Shown in pieces: positions 11,001 through 22,275 of a stretch of 64,000 nucleotides of DNA. The stretch's first letter is position 1, and each line of letters begins with the position of its first letter. This DNA comes from Onthophagus taurus. Lineage: Eukaryota > Arthropoda > Insecta > Coleoptera > Scarabaeidae. The stretch spans positions 62,001 through 126,000 of the forward strand of contig NW_027248940.1 in NCBI RefSeq assembly GCF_036711975.1. The letters are read 5' to 3'. The notes beneath the pieces were generated by a model. It was not told the DNA's origin, did not search any database, and saw only the letters and a list, made by a program, of their open reading frames with translations. A program made the position numbers and the translations under genes.

Positions 11001-12427
11001 TTTTTGATCTAATGTGCTTTTTGTGGATCTATTAAGCTATATTTAGCTTACGTAAACCAAAATAATTACAGCTTAATAGACCAATAAAAAGCACCTCAAA
11101 TCAAAAAGTTATAATTTTATAATTTCAATGCAAAATAAAGAGAAATCCGTTGGCGATTTAAAATTTTATATTTAAATTACAATATAATTACACTAAAAAC
11201 CCCTGTCCTCGTCTTCTCCGGGATGACCCTCACAGGTTGGGTTGGGTTGGCCGTTTTTGTCTGTGGTTTTCAATTGATAAAGTACATATAACAAAAAAGC
11301 ATTATAACAAATAAATGTTGGTTATCAAACACCAACGGCTTCTTACCCTAAGTGACACGGTGTTATCAAAAATTTGAATACTTAATTTGAATACTATTGA
11401 AATTAAAAATTGATATAATTAAAATACTAACCTATCCTTATTCTTGGGAAAACAAAATAATTTTCCAACTTCATCTTCGCTACATCCACACACAATGCAA
11501 AACATTTTTACAATAATTATTCTCGAAAATTATTCGTACAAAATACAACGCAAAAATAGATAATAAGTACAAATAAGACAATAAACGCAAAAGGACTGTG
11601 TGACATGTGACATACATAAAATGTCAAAACAGCTTAAACAAAGTCAACAGCTTTCTGTAATATTACTAACGACATGTACGCCATCTACTAAGGATTTCTA
11701 TCAAGATGACAAAGAGAAAATATCGGTATTATGATGTGATAATAAGAGATAGAGAATGGCCTATCATTTTCCCGGTGAGCTAACTCTCTGCCTTACTCTG
11801 TGCCTTTAATACACATTTGGTAGAAACAATTCTATCTAACGACATTTAATTGTCGTTCTGCATCGATAGCCTAAGAAACAAGGTTTTCGTCCGAAAATAT
11901 GTTGTAATCTCAACAAGTTTAGTGAAAATAACTTTTTATTTTGTGCGTGGGTATAAATTAAACAATTTCAGGTTAGGATTTAATACGAAAATGCAATTTT
12001 AACATTGCTTTGAACTTCCAAAAAGAAACGTCAAATCGCAACTTTAAAGTGATTTTTCGGTAAGTACTACACTTTTCCGCACTTTTTTTTATCATTAACG
12101 CCTCTTTTGACTCATTTCCTATCGATTAAAAAAGAAATCATCGATTTTTAAGAGAGACTACTATTTTTTAGTAATAATTTTGATTACTGCTGATTTGTTA
12201 TTTACTTTAAATTTTAATTGTCAATAATATATTTCATATTTATGTTAGTTATTTTTTTATTGATTTAGGGTGAAGTTTCATATATTCGTGTAAAAGAAGA
12301 CAGAGGCGGTTCCGATCGACGTTCTGGAGGTCGGTCTCGTAGCAGATCTTACTCGCCGAGACGTCGCGGATCCCCAACGTACAGCCCCGTTAAGCGGAGT
12401 TATTCAAGAAGCCGTTCCCGTTCGTAA
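5056..12427 (+). CDS. SRSF1: SR splicing factor SRSF1/SF2
   Basis: Four coding exons (5056-5222, 5322-5506, 5580-5752, 12269-12427) splice in frame to 227 residues. RRM1 spans about residues 8-80 with RNP2 IYVGNL and RNP1-like PFAFVEF. A glycine/arginine hinge follows (about 80-105). The second, pseudo-RRM carries the family signature [16 protein letters not shown] at 124-139. A short RS domain ([12 protein letters not shown]...YSRSRSRS) ends the protein. The family binds exonic enhancers, recruits U1 and U2AF, and shuttles through the nucleus; RS serines are SRPK/CLK targets. The RS tail is somewhat shorter than in fly SF2 (about 255 aa). Intron 3 is 6.5 kb and filled with transposons. Reading through its donor would add a tail ending at 5839, so retention would remove the RS domain. 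Confidence 0.95.
6110..7725. mobile_element. TIR element with AGCTTTGTTCGTTGGGACTG ends
   Basis: The ends are exact inverted copies of AGCTTTGTTCGTTGGGACTG, flanked by TAG on both sides (6107-6109, 7726-7728), a 3-bp duplication that recalls PIF/Harbinger (usually TWA). Just inside the left end, GTTCGTTGGG and CAGTTTAGTGCAG blocks recur several times. Near 7080-7097 a CCACCCTGTA end shows an older mariner fragment inside. No transposase frame is present, so it is non-autonomous. Confidence 0.7.
9907..10825. repeat. Nested element built of duplicated GGCGCC-rich palindromes
   Basis: Ends GTGAGTTTACACATGCATGG and the mirror image near 10800-10825 suggest a TIR element. Its interior is rearranged: a ~76-bp block is repeated at 9907 and 9984, a ~200-bp block at 10057 and 10496, and a ~105-bp block at 10371 and 10698. 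ACATGTGCCAC / GTGGCACATGT hairpins and CTGGCGCCAG palindromes are dense. The small ORFs here are shadows of the repeats. Confidence 0.65.
10826..11812. other. Insert of unclear nature in the foldback element
   Basis: This segment is absent from the second foldback copy (compare 41568-41578, TCTATTAATACAC), where the two sides are contiguous. Together with 9907-10825 it is an insertion at TTA. It holds no gene I can recognise and no clear TIR of its own. Confidence 0.4.
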
Positions 12428-13926
12428 AAAAATTTAAATTCTGCCCATGAATTAGAAGACGGAGAGAGTTAAGAAGGGAGATCGGTAAGTGTTCTTTTTC
12501 GGTTCTTATTTGATTAATTTTTTTTTGTTTAAAATATCAAAATCAAGATTTTGACATGGAGAAAAAAAATTTTTTTTGTACAAAAACCCTGCTAGACATC
12601 ACGTCTTAGTTTTTTAGTTTTGTTACGATATGTTTCAGGATGTCGTCGCCTAAACTCTCTCACTCTATCTCTCTCTCTCTCCGGTGTGTGTTGTTAGCGG
12701 GGGCAAGTTATCAAACGAAATTTTATGTAAATGAACTAATAATTAATTCCGGTAGAAATACACTTTACACAGGATGAAACAACAAAACACACACACACAC
12801 TCGTTATTATTTTTCCGATTGGATTTTTGATGTCTCGCGTTTAATAATTTTTTACGATTGTTCTGTTTTTTTTTTTTTTTTGGTTAATTTTTCTTAATTT
12901 TCTCTTCCATTTTTTCCATTTTTTATGTTTATAATGTGGACCGATAACCTATAACTAACGCAGGATCTAAAATTATTTAAAAAATGTTGAATAAAATTGG
13001 AATTATTTTAGATCTCGCGAGTAATGATGTTTAATTATAAATATAATAAAATGATTAGTTTGTAAGTTATAGGGTACTAACGATGATTTGATGACTAATT
13101 TGTAATTGTTTTCTTTCTGTTGCCGATCCGGCCGGATTTTTGGTCGAAACGAGCGTTTAAAATAAAGGATACACATAAAAAAATTAATAAAAACCCGACT
13201 GTAAGCGTTTCTTTACTCTTGAACTGAAATAAACTGAGCTAAACTGAAATAAACTGACCGAAAGAAAGAAAGATTTATCTTATCGTATTGATAAAGAGGA
13301 ATTTAAAAAATTATAAAAATAAAAAGCGGATGATGAGGATGATGATGTGTGGAAAAAGGAGGAAAGGATAGGAAAAAGAAAGGATAGGAGTGTTCTTGAA
13401 TTTATCTTGATTTGTAAAGCTAAAAGTAATCTGTTTAAAACGGGAGACGCGAAGTAGGGCAGAATAGGAGGGAGAGGATCTTAAAACGGAAGAGGAGATG
13501 TAAAGGGAGAGCACAATGAAACGAAAAAGGGACTTTTTGCGGTATTTAGACTGTTTTTGTTTGCTGATTTTTTTTTCATTTCCTTATTACCTTTTTTTTT
13601 TGAAATTTTCTTTGTTTGAATGATTTGTTAGCACGACCTAATCCTTTATTAGTAATCTAATTGAACACGTTCGCTACGGCTTCGACGCCATGTTTTATCT
13701 TAAATCAAGTGTGCACATCAAAATTGGCTTGACGTTTGTTCATGCTTTAATTTGTTAGATTTTTAAAATAAATGAGTGAAAGTGGAATTTCTCTATTTTT
13801 CCTGTTCACATAATATATTTCCAATCAGTTTTCTAAATTATCGAACGTGCATATTAATTGCAAGCACTCTTGTATAATGTAATTCAGAGTATTCATGGAC
13901 AATTTATTTTGAAAATTTTGTTAACA
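12428..13926 (+). other. SRSF1 3' untranslated region and flank
   Basis: 58 bases after the stop there is a strong donor (CG|GTAAGTG at 12484/12485), so part of the 3' UTR may be spliced; introns after the stop can expose an mRNA to nonsense-mediated decay, and SR genes often self-regulate this way. A CT/TCTC run lies near 12655-12680, a CA run near 12787, and AATAAA at 13161-13166. No other gene is seen up to 13926. Confidence 0.5.
13161..13166 (+). terminator. Candidate SRSF1 poly(A) signal
   Basis: AATAAA about 735 bases after the SRSF1 stop, within a region free of transposon ends. Another AATAAA-like site occurs near 13767. Confidence 0.4.
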
Positions 13927-13975
13927 CCAAGGACAGTAGAATCTAACAGGACTGCTACATTCATTGTTGTGACAA

Positions 13976-14192
13976 CCTGCCCGCAAACTACGTCACACCA
14001 TTTTCCACGCCCAGCTGTTGTTATGGTCTATGCGTTTGCTGTGTATTTTTAGAGGTTATATCGTAGACGTATTCATATTATTTTTGAAGTTTTATGTTTT
14101 TAGACGTATTAATGGCTATCATATAACCTCTAAAAACATAGACAGTTACCAGGCGGGGCAAATAATGTGACGTAGAGTGCGGGCAACCAACC
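13976..14192. repeat. Hairpin MITE with ~80-bp arms
   Basis: TGCCCGCAAACTACGTCACA at 13978 pairs with TGTGACGTAGAGTGCGGGCA near 14166-14186; ATTTTTAGAGGTTATAT pairs with ATATAACCTCTAAAAA around a short centre. Arms are diverged by scattered mismatches. Confidence 0.65.
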
Positions 14193-14205
14193 CGTAGTGG
14201 ACTAC

Positions 14206-14599
14206 GTTTTTTTTCTATAATACTTGTCAATGTAAATTATTTAGGGTTTCTGTTGGTATTATCTAGGACCCTTATAAAATTTATGTTGTTTTCATGATTT
14301 TTAATAACATTTTCAGTAACTAATTAGTTGAGGTTAAAATACTAATAAATTTGTAGATAAATACGATTTTCACGAAGTACATATTTGTTGTAAAAACGTG
14401 CTACAAAGTAATTAATAGAATAAAATACCTTTTCTAGGTAAATAAATGGCAAATAAACACCCCACAACACTTTTTATGCACCTTTTCTTTTTGAATAACG
14501 AAAGCTCAAACGTCAATGTGACATATTTACTTCAAAACATGATAAAACAAACCCCCTATTAATTTTGCCAACTTTACAACAATTTGACAGGTATTATAA
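14206..14599 (+). repeat. 394-bp direct repeat, copy a
   Basis: Almost identical to 16810-17202 (only a few substitutions seen, e.g. GGGTTTCTG versus GGGTCTCTG). Each unit begins TTTTTTTTCTATAATACTTG and ends with a near mirror (GACAGGTATTATAG...), so the unit is itself a MITE. Confidence 0.8.
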
Positions 14600-14888
14600 G
14601 GTTCGTTCCAACCGCACTTTTAACTGCCAATTGACAGTCACCAGCCTGCGCAGTTGAAAAGTGCTGTTCCATCCGACCCGTGGACGTGCCGCGGACTGGT
14701 CGGCGACAAGTTGTCATGAGTTCCAACGACCGTCGGACGCGTTCATGTACGCGTCCGCGACAAGTCAAATGCGTACCTGGTTTCGACGATGTACGGTTTG
14801 TCACGTTCTTTAGCGCTTGCGCATAACTCATTTCCAATTGTGCAGCCGTCCTGTTTGTATCTCTTATGGGTATCTTTACCATCAAGCG

Positions 14889-16345
14889 TGTCTGTCACGA
14901 CGAGCTGAGTCTATATCTATGTGGCACTATTTCTCTGAAAATTTGTATATAGCGTTTATCCGAGGTGCTCGTTTCAGCTAAAATATTTTCAGTTTTCTCC
15001 AACTTCCGGTTATACCGGAAATGGACCCAACTTCGTATTTTAAATGGAATGCACCAATTTTTATAGAATTTTTGAGATCCACACAAAATTTTAATACAAT
15101 TTGATACAAGTCATCATATGTCTAGAGTGCACCATTTATGAATTATTTCAGGTTTTTCGAAAATTATGGCAGATGCAACCCTTCATAATAAAAGTAATTT
15201 TTCGAAATTACAGGAGTCCGGCCAAATATTCTCAGGGTTTGCACAGAGAGGGCCCATAGGTTACATAACCCTTTAAAAGTTTTTTAAAAAATTACAGAGA
15301 GTTGTCAGAAATTTGCCCCGAATTTCCGAATTTGGGGTTGCTTTTCAAGTATTATGTAAGCAGTGGGTCGTCTCTGTGCAAACTTTGGGAATATTTGGCC
15401 GGACTCGAGCGTAATTTCGAAAAATTATTTTTATTGTATCTGCCCAAATTTTCGAAATGACTAAAATAATTGAAAAATGGTGCACTCTAGACATATGATG
15501 ACTTTATCAAATTGTATTAAAATTTGGCGGGGACCTCGAAAATTCAATAAAAATTGTTAAAATAACGAAGTTAGGGTCCATTTCCGGTATAACCGCAAGT
15601 TGGAGAAATCTGAAAATATTTTAGCTGAAACGAGCACTTCGGGTAAACCCATATGCAAATTTTCACAAAAATAGTGCCAGTAGTTTGCCATATACATACA
15701 GAGTGTATCTGAATGACATGCCCAAACTTCAGGGGGTGATTCTTTAGGCAATTTTAAGGGTACTTTGATATATAAACCATGGGCGACTTGGGCTCCCCTG
15801 AGGAGCTACACCCCTCCAAAAATGGCGGAAAATTTTGGTTTAATTTTTTTTTCTCAAAAACCATATACGCTAGGAAAACGAAATTTGGGAAATATGTTTA
15901 ACTGGTAGTAGGGCACGTTTTCACCCTATTTGTACTTTCAACCTATCCTTCTAAACTACTAAACGTAACCGCCCCCTTTACATTTTTGCTAAAATTTTTT
16001 TATGCAGATGGTAAATACATTAAAAAAAAAAATTACATAGGTAGATGAAAGTATCTTAAAACTTTTTTATCTCTCTAAAATTTTTTCAAAAACGACTAAT
16101 TTTTGAGAAAAAAAATAAAGCAAACACAATCAACAACGGGGTTGTCGATCAAAAGTTGGAATGAATTTTTAATGAAAAAATCTTGGTAGGCTTTGCACTC
16201 TTTGTCAGAAATATTTTTGACGTTTAAATGTCAGTGGTTTTCTTACTTAAGTACCCTTAAAATTGCCTAAAGAATCACCCCCTGAAGTTTGGGCACGTCA
16301 TTCAGATACACCTGTATAAGACTCAGCTCGTCGTGACAGACCCTG
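14889..16345. mobile_element. Mariner-type foldback (GTCTGTCACGACGAGCTGAG ends)
   Basis: The right end reads ...GTCGTGACAGACCCTG followed by TA; the left end is the degraded mirror. The body is a foldback: blocks such as TCATCATATGTCTAGAGTGC and CTTCCGGTTATACCGGAA occur in both arms (14900-15300 versus 15350-15640). No coding potential. A younger MITE sits at 15699-16314. Confidence 0.6.
15699..16314. mobile_element. 616-bp MITE with ~65-bp TIRs
   Basis: Starts CAGAGTGTATCTGAATGAC and ends with the mirror ...GTCATTCAGATACACCTG, flanked by TA. TIRs extend through CAGGGGGTGATTCTTTAGGC and AATTTTAAGGGTACTT. TA duplication places it with Tc1/mariner-type MITEs. Confidence 0.8.
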
Positions 16346-16809
16346 TACATTTGGATGTGGATTATTCTCTACTCTTTTACATGTTTCTGGTGTTTTGTTT
16401 AACAAATTTTTAAGAACTTTTATTTCATATGTATGTTTTATGATAAATTTCATAGACAAATTAATCAAAAAAGTGTAAAAACATGCATATTTTTATTTCA
16501 TTTTTCTAGTAAGACTTATTACGTTTTTTTACATTTCTAATTAATGCTACTTTAGTTCATTATTGTTAAAAAAATGAGTAAATGGATTTCGTTTGAAATG
16601 GTAAATTGTGGTTGCAGCGCTAACTATCGGCAGGGTTGGATATAAAACGTACATAGAAATTTCAAACCGTTTCAACAGCGTTGACGAAATGTACGCGTAC
16701 ACGAACGTGTCCACGGACGAACATGCGCAGAAAAAAGTCCTGTACTAGTCGTGTACGCGTACACGACGAGTCAAATTTGTGCGGTTGGAACGAACCTAAT
16801 GTATAGTTC

Positions 16810-17202
16810 GTTTTTTTTCTATAATACTTGTCAATGTAAATTATTTAGGGTCTCTGTTGGTATTATCTAGGACCCTTATAAAATTTATGTTGTTTTCATG
16901 ATTTTTAGTAACATTTTCAGTAACTAATTAGTTGAGGTTAAAATACTAATAAGTTTGTAGATAAATACGATTTTCACGAAGTACATATTTGTTGTAAAAA
17001 CGTGCTACAAAGTAATTAATAGAATAAAATACCTTTTCTAGGTAAATAAATGGCAAATAAACACCCCACAACACTTTTTATGCACCTTTTCTTTTTGAAT
17101 AACGAAAGCTCAAACGTCAATGTGACATATTTACTTCAAAACATGATAAAACAAACCCCCTATTAATTTTGCCAACTTTACAACAATATGACAGGTATTA
17201 TA
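16810..17202 (+). repeat. 394-bp direct repeat, copy b
   Basis: Second copy of the unit at 14206-14599, same orientation, on the other side of the Harbinger-like insert. Confidence 0.8.
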
Positions 17203-17262
17203 GAAAAAAAATGAACATTTTTTTTTATATGTAGCAGACCTGTTAGATTCTACTGTCCTTGG

Positions 17263-18857
17263 TTAACACATTTTTTTATAACCTCACTTTGACGCAATCA
17301 ATGTACTATCTACTCACACCGCGTATGTTGCTAAGCAACGTTATAACACTTTTACATGCAGAAACGTCAATTGAGTTTAAAATAAATTTTTCATTTAAAT
17401 TTGAACATAAGCATGATATTGACCGCAGCGAACGTGGTAAATTGATTTTAAAATATCCCACTTAATATAAACCCTAAAAATTAAAAAAGAAAAAAATGAT
17501 GTATTGATTGATTGAGATGTTGGGTGTTGTTGATTGAGACGATGTCAGAAAATTTACAGAATGCGCTTTATATGCAAAATTGTATAGTTTTAATCGATCA
17601 TCTGTATTTTATCTGATTGTGATTGATTGATGATGTCTCCTCACGTATAGCGTGCGAATGAATTTTTTTCCTACTCTTTCACATCACCACAACATTAATT
17701 ACTCATTAAATCAAATAAGTGGTTGATGTGAATGTGGTATTGGCAAAAAAATGTGTGAATGCGTCGCGTTTTATATCTTGATTAATAAAATTTTCTCCAA
17801 TGCCCAGGTATAAGGATGATAATAAATAAAAAGGATTAAGGATTAAATATTAAAAGGATAAGGATTAAGGATAGTGATCAGGATGAGATGAGGATTAGGG
17901 ATTTCTTCTCATAGGAAAAACGCGGGACGGGACTCTTCTTCTAGAATTCGTGACGAGCGCTTACAAATCTTCTCTTCTTTAAAAATACAAAACAAAAACA
18001 ATAAAAAATAAAATCGTTTTGGACAGGAGACAGAGAGAGAGACACGCTTTTTGGACGATTCCTTTTTGGATTCTTGTTGCGCTCCGTTGACGACCGAACT
18101 CCCTTCTCTCCTCCCTACTCGCTCCATTTGCCGGATCAGCCGGATTAAGTCGGATCCCGAAAGGTATTTTAAAACAAATAAAAATTAATTAATTAAAAAA
18201 AAAGAATATATAAGAAACTCACTTTTGAATGATTTTCAATATTTTTCTTATAGTTTGATTTTTTTTAATTTGCTTGCCGATTTTTTTATTAACCGACCGT
18301 ATTTTTCTTTAAAACTTAAGCCTATATAGTTTGTGTGCATGGATGTTGCTTTCTAAAATTTTAAAGGTTACATTTAACGGAAATAAAGAAGATGGAAAAA
18401 ACATTTTTAATATTAGTTTTGTAGATCAATACAATAAAGACTATTGCGGTACATTTATTTGAATCGTTTTATTAAATATATCTTTTATCACCTCTAGATA
18501 AAGTGATTGCTAACTTTATCTAACCGATAGTAGTTTATATATATTCCTAACAGTGATTTAAACGGTGGGAGGCGTGATAACGTACGTAACGTATAGCATT
18601 TTTGTCCTTCGGAGGGGACCTTAAACATCTCTGGTGTCGTCAGTAGTAGTAGTAGTAGCCACCTTTCCTCCTAAAATGGGGTTGACCTTGTGATTAACAC
18701 AGCCTGTGTCCTTTTTCGTAACATTGTTACAAAACCTCTAGAAATTTCTAGAGGAGGTCAATGTTCAAAAATTGGGCTGTTCGTCACGGATGATTATAAT
18801 GATTTAAACGGTGTTATATTATTTTGTTAAAGAAAACTGTTACCATAACGAAATTAT
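17263..18857. other. Gene-free stretch with simple repeats
   Basis: No protein gene recognised. Notable contents: AAGGATTAAGGAT-type low-complexity repeats at 17810-17900, a CT/GA-rich stretch at 17930-18130, (GTA)n at 18640-18658, and a perfect 20-bp palindrome CCTCTAGAAATTTCTAGAGG at 18735-18754, which overlaps a heat-shock-element-like GAA..TTC..GA array. The short minus-strand frame at 17909-18127 looks like chance. Confidence 0.4.
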
Positions 18858-19253
18858 ACACTGGTTTTAAACCAGGAGGAGTAAACGCGAAAGTCAGATT
18901 TACACTAGGAAAAATCACCAGAAAATATCACTAGATATTTTGGCGGTAAATTTAAATTGATAATTATTATTATTTATTTTTTTACTTATTATTGTATTTA
19001 TTTTCGTTTGTTATCGTCAACACTAAACATACAAATTAACATTGAAGTTAAGAGTGTATTTATTTCAAAATATAATAAAGAAGGGTTTAAGAACACAAAA
19101 TTTACAATAATGACACGAAACTGTCGAATTGTCAATAACCTAACCTTCAAATTCAAAATTGCCTGTGTGTGAACCTTCCTCGCATTCAACCAATCACGTG
19201 CAAGGTCAATCTGGTGACAAATTTAAAATACTCCTCCTGGTTTAAAAACAGAG
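18858..19253. mobile_element. ~400-bp MITE (TTTTAAACCAGGAGGAGTA ends), copy 1
   Basis: Left ACTGGTTTTAAACCAGGAGG and right mirror TCCTCCTGGTTTAAAAACAG, flanked by TA. A second, 3'-cut copy lies inverted at about 23444-23823. The small frames in it on both strands are shadows. Confidence 0.75.
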
Positions 19254-19338
19254 TATAGAACGATTTGAAATTGATGAAGATTTGGAGGAAATTAATAATT
19301 CGATTTGATTCAATCACTAGGTAACGTTATTATAGGTA

Positions 19339-21131
19339 CAGGTGTCCCAATTTCGATGTCCGCATAGGCTATTTCCGAAACTAAAAGAGATAGAAAAAAA
19401 GTAGCTTACATGTCATGATATCGTTTTTCGAGAAAATGTTAATGCCGAAAACTCCGAACAGTTATCGTCTTTTGTTTTCGCCCTATCGGCAAAAACTGCA
19501 AATTTTGCGAAAACGACAATCGCGAATATCTCACTTATTATCAAAGATGGAATATTATAAATAAAACATTATATGGGCAACTTTTTACGAAGAATTCAGT
19601 GGCGTAGGTAGAATTTTTTTTCCATCTTTTATTTTCGAGATTTTAGACCTAACTTTATTTTTTTAAATGGAAACCATAGTTGACTATGACCTAAAATAAT
19701 TTGTTATTTTCTTCTGATAATAAATATATATAGTTTGTGGGGTATATTTCTTATAGTTATTGAATAATTAACAAAAATTCATTTTATTCTATCTAAAACT
19801 ATTGTATGCATTAAAAGTTAATGCTGTTATGGTGATAACCATACCATGATGGAAAACATTGTTTCCAATTATTGCCAAAATTTGTAGTAGTATTTAAAAA
19901 TTCACTAACAACTCTGGCATTATGTGCTGGTGCTCCGTCATATTGAAAATATATCATTTGAGACATATTTAATGGCAAATTGTCGACCAAAGGCGCAATG
20001 TGCTGCCTTAGTTTAAGTTTTTATGGTTGATACTATATGCCAAATATCTATTATCTAAAAACGCACACCATACATTGAACCCTAATCTTCTTTGAACACT
20101 CAGAGACTTCATCGGTCCAGATGACATTTTGCACAAACAGCAGATTATTTAATATTTCTAAATATCATCTACAAAATTCTAATCTTAGATTAGACACGTA
20201 AATAATGAGTAAGCCCCGCTTTGTATGGTTTATACTTATTTTTCTTTCATATTCGGGAGCAGCGGCTGTTGGGTCAGACGTCTTGTTTAATTTCTCTGCA
20301 AGATGTTGAAGGATTTATCGCAATTGAAGCCAACACTTCATCCTCTTGCAGGTCATTTTGGTATGTTTTTGCACGTGGTTTGGGGAAGGACCAAAAATCT
20401 ATTAAATTTTCTGCTAATCGGCTGGAGGTTCTTATGTGCGGTTGTCTTTTTTCCGGACACTTGTGAAATATAATTCCGCGGTTAACGTGGTATTCTTATC
20501 TGATAACATATAGCGTTCCATTATGTTACATTTTTCATAATTTTCGAAATTCATTGTAAAGTTTTATTCAGTTTTGTTATACTTTCACACTTAACATGCT
20601 AGTGCTTCGTACCAGCACATAATGTCAGAGTTGTTATCAAATATTTAAATACAAACTTTGGCAATTATTTGATACATTATGTTCCATCATAGTATGTATG
20701 GTTATCACCATAGCAACATTAACTTTTAAATACATACATTAGTTTTAGATCAAACAAAATGAATTTTTGTTAATTACTCAATAACTATAAGAAATATACC
20801 GCACAAACTATAGATATTTGTTATCAGAAGAAAATAACAAATTATTTTAGGTCATAGCCAACTATGATTTCCATTTAAAAAAATAAAGTTACGTCTAAAA
20901 TCTCGAAAATAAAAGATGGGAAAAAAATTCTACCTACGCCACTGAATTCTTCGTAAAAAGTTGCCCATATAATGTTTTATTTATAATACTCCATCTTTGA
21001 TAATAAGTGAGATATTCGCGATTGTCGTTTTCGCAAAATTTTCAGTTTTTGCCGATAGGGCGATAGCTGTTCGGAGTTTTCGGCATTAGCATTTTCTCGA
21101 AAAACGAGATCATGACATGTAAGCTACTTTT
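19339..21131. mobile_element. DD41D mariner with coding-spanning arms (family B, copy 1)
   Basis: Left end CAGGTGTCCCAATTTCGATG after TA; the right arm is cut off after GTAAGCTACTTTTTT near 21131, so one tip is missing. Homologous to 25929-27731 in the opposite orientation. Inverted arms of several hundred bases include CCATTTAAAAAAATAAAGTT, TTGCCGATAGGG and the end of the transposase gene. Confidence 0.75.
19811..20554 (-). pseudogene. DD41D-type mariner transposase, dead
   Basis: From the ATG at 20554 the minus strand reads a helix-turn-helix N terminus (MNFENYEKCNIMERYMLSDK), then decays through stops and frame changes, regains VIWTDEVSE (first catalytic Asp) near 20115, and ends QYDGAPAHNARVVSEFLN (second Asp) near 19920 followed by a short tail. 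The third catalytic Asp and about 100 C-terminal residues are absent, exactly as in the other family B copy. Confidence 0.7.
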
Positions 21132-21284
21132 TTAGGTAGCTTTTTTTTAGGTATTTTCAAAACATTGCTTTTATGTTTCCTCAGATTTCTTTGGCGTCCA
21201 ATAGTTCCTTGTATTCTCCTTTTCTTCTGTACCATCAAATTGTGATGTTGTAGGTTCCTTCGAATGCAATTCCGGCTCCATATA

Positions 21285-21400
21285 CAGTGTGTCCCGTATC
21301 TTCCGCATCATTTCGAAAAAATTTTATTAGAAAGATCGCTTCAGAATAATGTATCCTACAACCGTATAATGCTCTGATGCGGAAGATACGGGACACGCTG
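21285..21400. mobile_element. 116-bp MITE
   Basis: CAGTGTGTCCCGTATCTTCC at the left and its mirror GGAAGATACGGGACACGCTG at the right, flanked by TA. A minimal mariner-type MITE. Confidence 0.85.
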
Positions 21401-22275
21401 TATACTTCTACAGCAGTTCAGTCAAAGTTATTACCTATTATTGTTAGAAAACCCCAACAAAGTACACATATCTAGAATCAAGTGTGCATTCTTAGATGAT
21501 TTATCTTTATTTCGTTTTTCTTTGGCAGGCGTGAAGTTGTTCGGTATTTGTAGTCCGTTCCAGTACACATTGTACCTATCTCTACTTTTTTTTAAATAGT
21601 ACTTCATGTTTTAATTAATCTATTACTACTTATTGCGCTTACTTAATTCGATAACGTCACAAGTTCTCCCTTCTAAATTAAGCAAGGCGGTTCCATTTAT
21701 ATTCTCAATATTGTATAGATGTGGTGTTAATCGCAGCGCCTCGGCTTAATAAGCCGCCTACACATTCTTTATGATAAGTTAAACCGAAGAGCCGTCATAC
21801 ATATCGTATCGAGTACTATCAAATGTACCGTCTCGGCTGCAAGCGACCTTGGCTTAATTACAAGAAATTACACATCCTTCTTTTTAAGTTAAGCCAAGGT
21901 CGCTTACGGCCGAAGCACTGCACTATACTATGTATATTGTTGTTATAACATTATCATCAAAGTCTGTGACCCTCTGTAGCTCTGCAATATATGATAGTTT
22001 TTAGGTTTATGTAGTACTACTTGTTTTTGCTATGAGAGAGACATTGTAGTTTGTCTTATTTAAGTGTAAAGGATTTTATTAAAAAAAGGTAAGTAGATTT
22101 TTTTTAATTGAAATGTTAAGTGAATTATGGCAATTTTTGCTTTAGTTATAGAAAACTGTAATAGGAGTTTACAAAAGCCTGTAATAACGATTAAAGAAAT
22201 CTGTAATAAATTATAGAAACCTGTACTAAAACTTTTGGGTTAGGTTTATTCCGATTTGTTATAAATGGGTGTCAT
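21401..22275. other. Gene-free stretch with a hairpin
   Basis: No gene recognised. At 21839-21912, GCAAGCGACCTTGGCTTAA pairs with TTAAGCCAAGGTCGCTTACG around a ~30-base loop; related CGGCTTAA fragments precede it. A donor-like AAAG|GTAAGTAG occurs near 22088. Confidence 0.4.

Larger units (their letters stand above)
6100..12161. mobile_element. Giant foldback element, copy 1, in SRSF1 intron
   Basis: The left arm begins TCAAGATTAG(GAGTC) and continues after an insertion at 7726 with TTAAAAATCGATGATTTTTT; the right arm ends near 12161 with the mirror image. The same unit recurs at 37866-41935, so this is one repeat family. Inverted arms are roughly 0.9 kb and contain repeated blocks such as CGGGCATTTCCACTTTCGTA. 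No open frame longer than about 110 codons belongs to it, so it is non-autonomous or structural. It carries insertions at 6110-7725 and about 9907-11812. Confidence 0.75.
14600..16796. mobile_element. PIF/Harbinger-like element (GGTTCGTTCCAACCGCAC ends), copy 1
   Basis: TIR GGTTCGTTCCAACCGCAC at 14600 and its reverse complement ending at 16796 are flanked by TAA (14597-14599, 16797-16799), as expected for PIF/Harbinger. The CG-rich subterminal part (14600-14885) reappears inverted at 44260-44541. The 103-codon frame on the minus strand is a shadow; no transposase is seen. A mariner-type foldback lies inside. Confidence 0.7.
13927..17262. mobile_element. TIR element (CCAAGGACAGTAGAATCTAA ends), outer layer
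   Basis: Ends CCAAGGACAGTAGAATCTAA and the reverse complement at 17229-17262, flanked by TTAACA on both sides (13921-13926 and 17263-17268). It contains at least four younger or internal elements listed below and no transposase of its own. The superfamily is not clear from the 6-bp duplication alone. Confidence 0.7.

Noticed and set aside
13311-13514. 67-codon minus frame near SRSF1
   Set aside because: Low-complexity GA/CT-rich sequence in the 3' flank; no motif.
18735-18754. Palindrome as a functional heat-shock element
   Set aside because: It fits the GAA/TTC pattern, but no heat-shock gene or promoter is next to it; recorded only as a palindrome.
20221-20466. 81-codon plus frame, also seen inverted at 26619-26918
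   Set aside because: Antisense shadow of the mariner transposase pseudogene in both family B copies.
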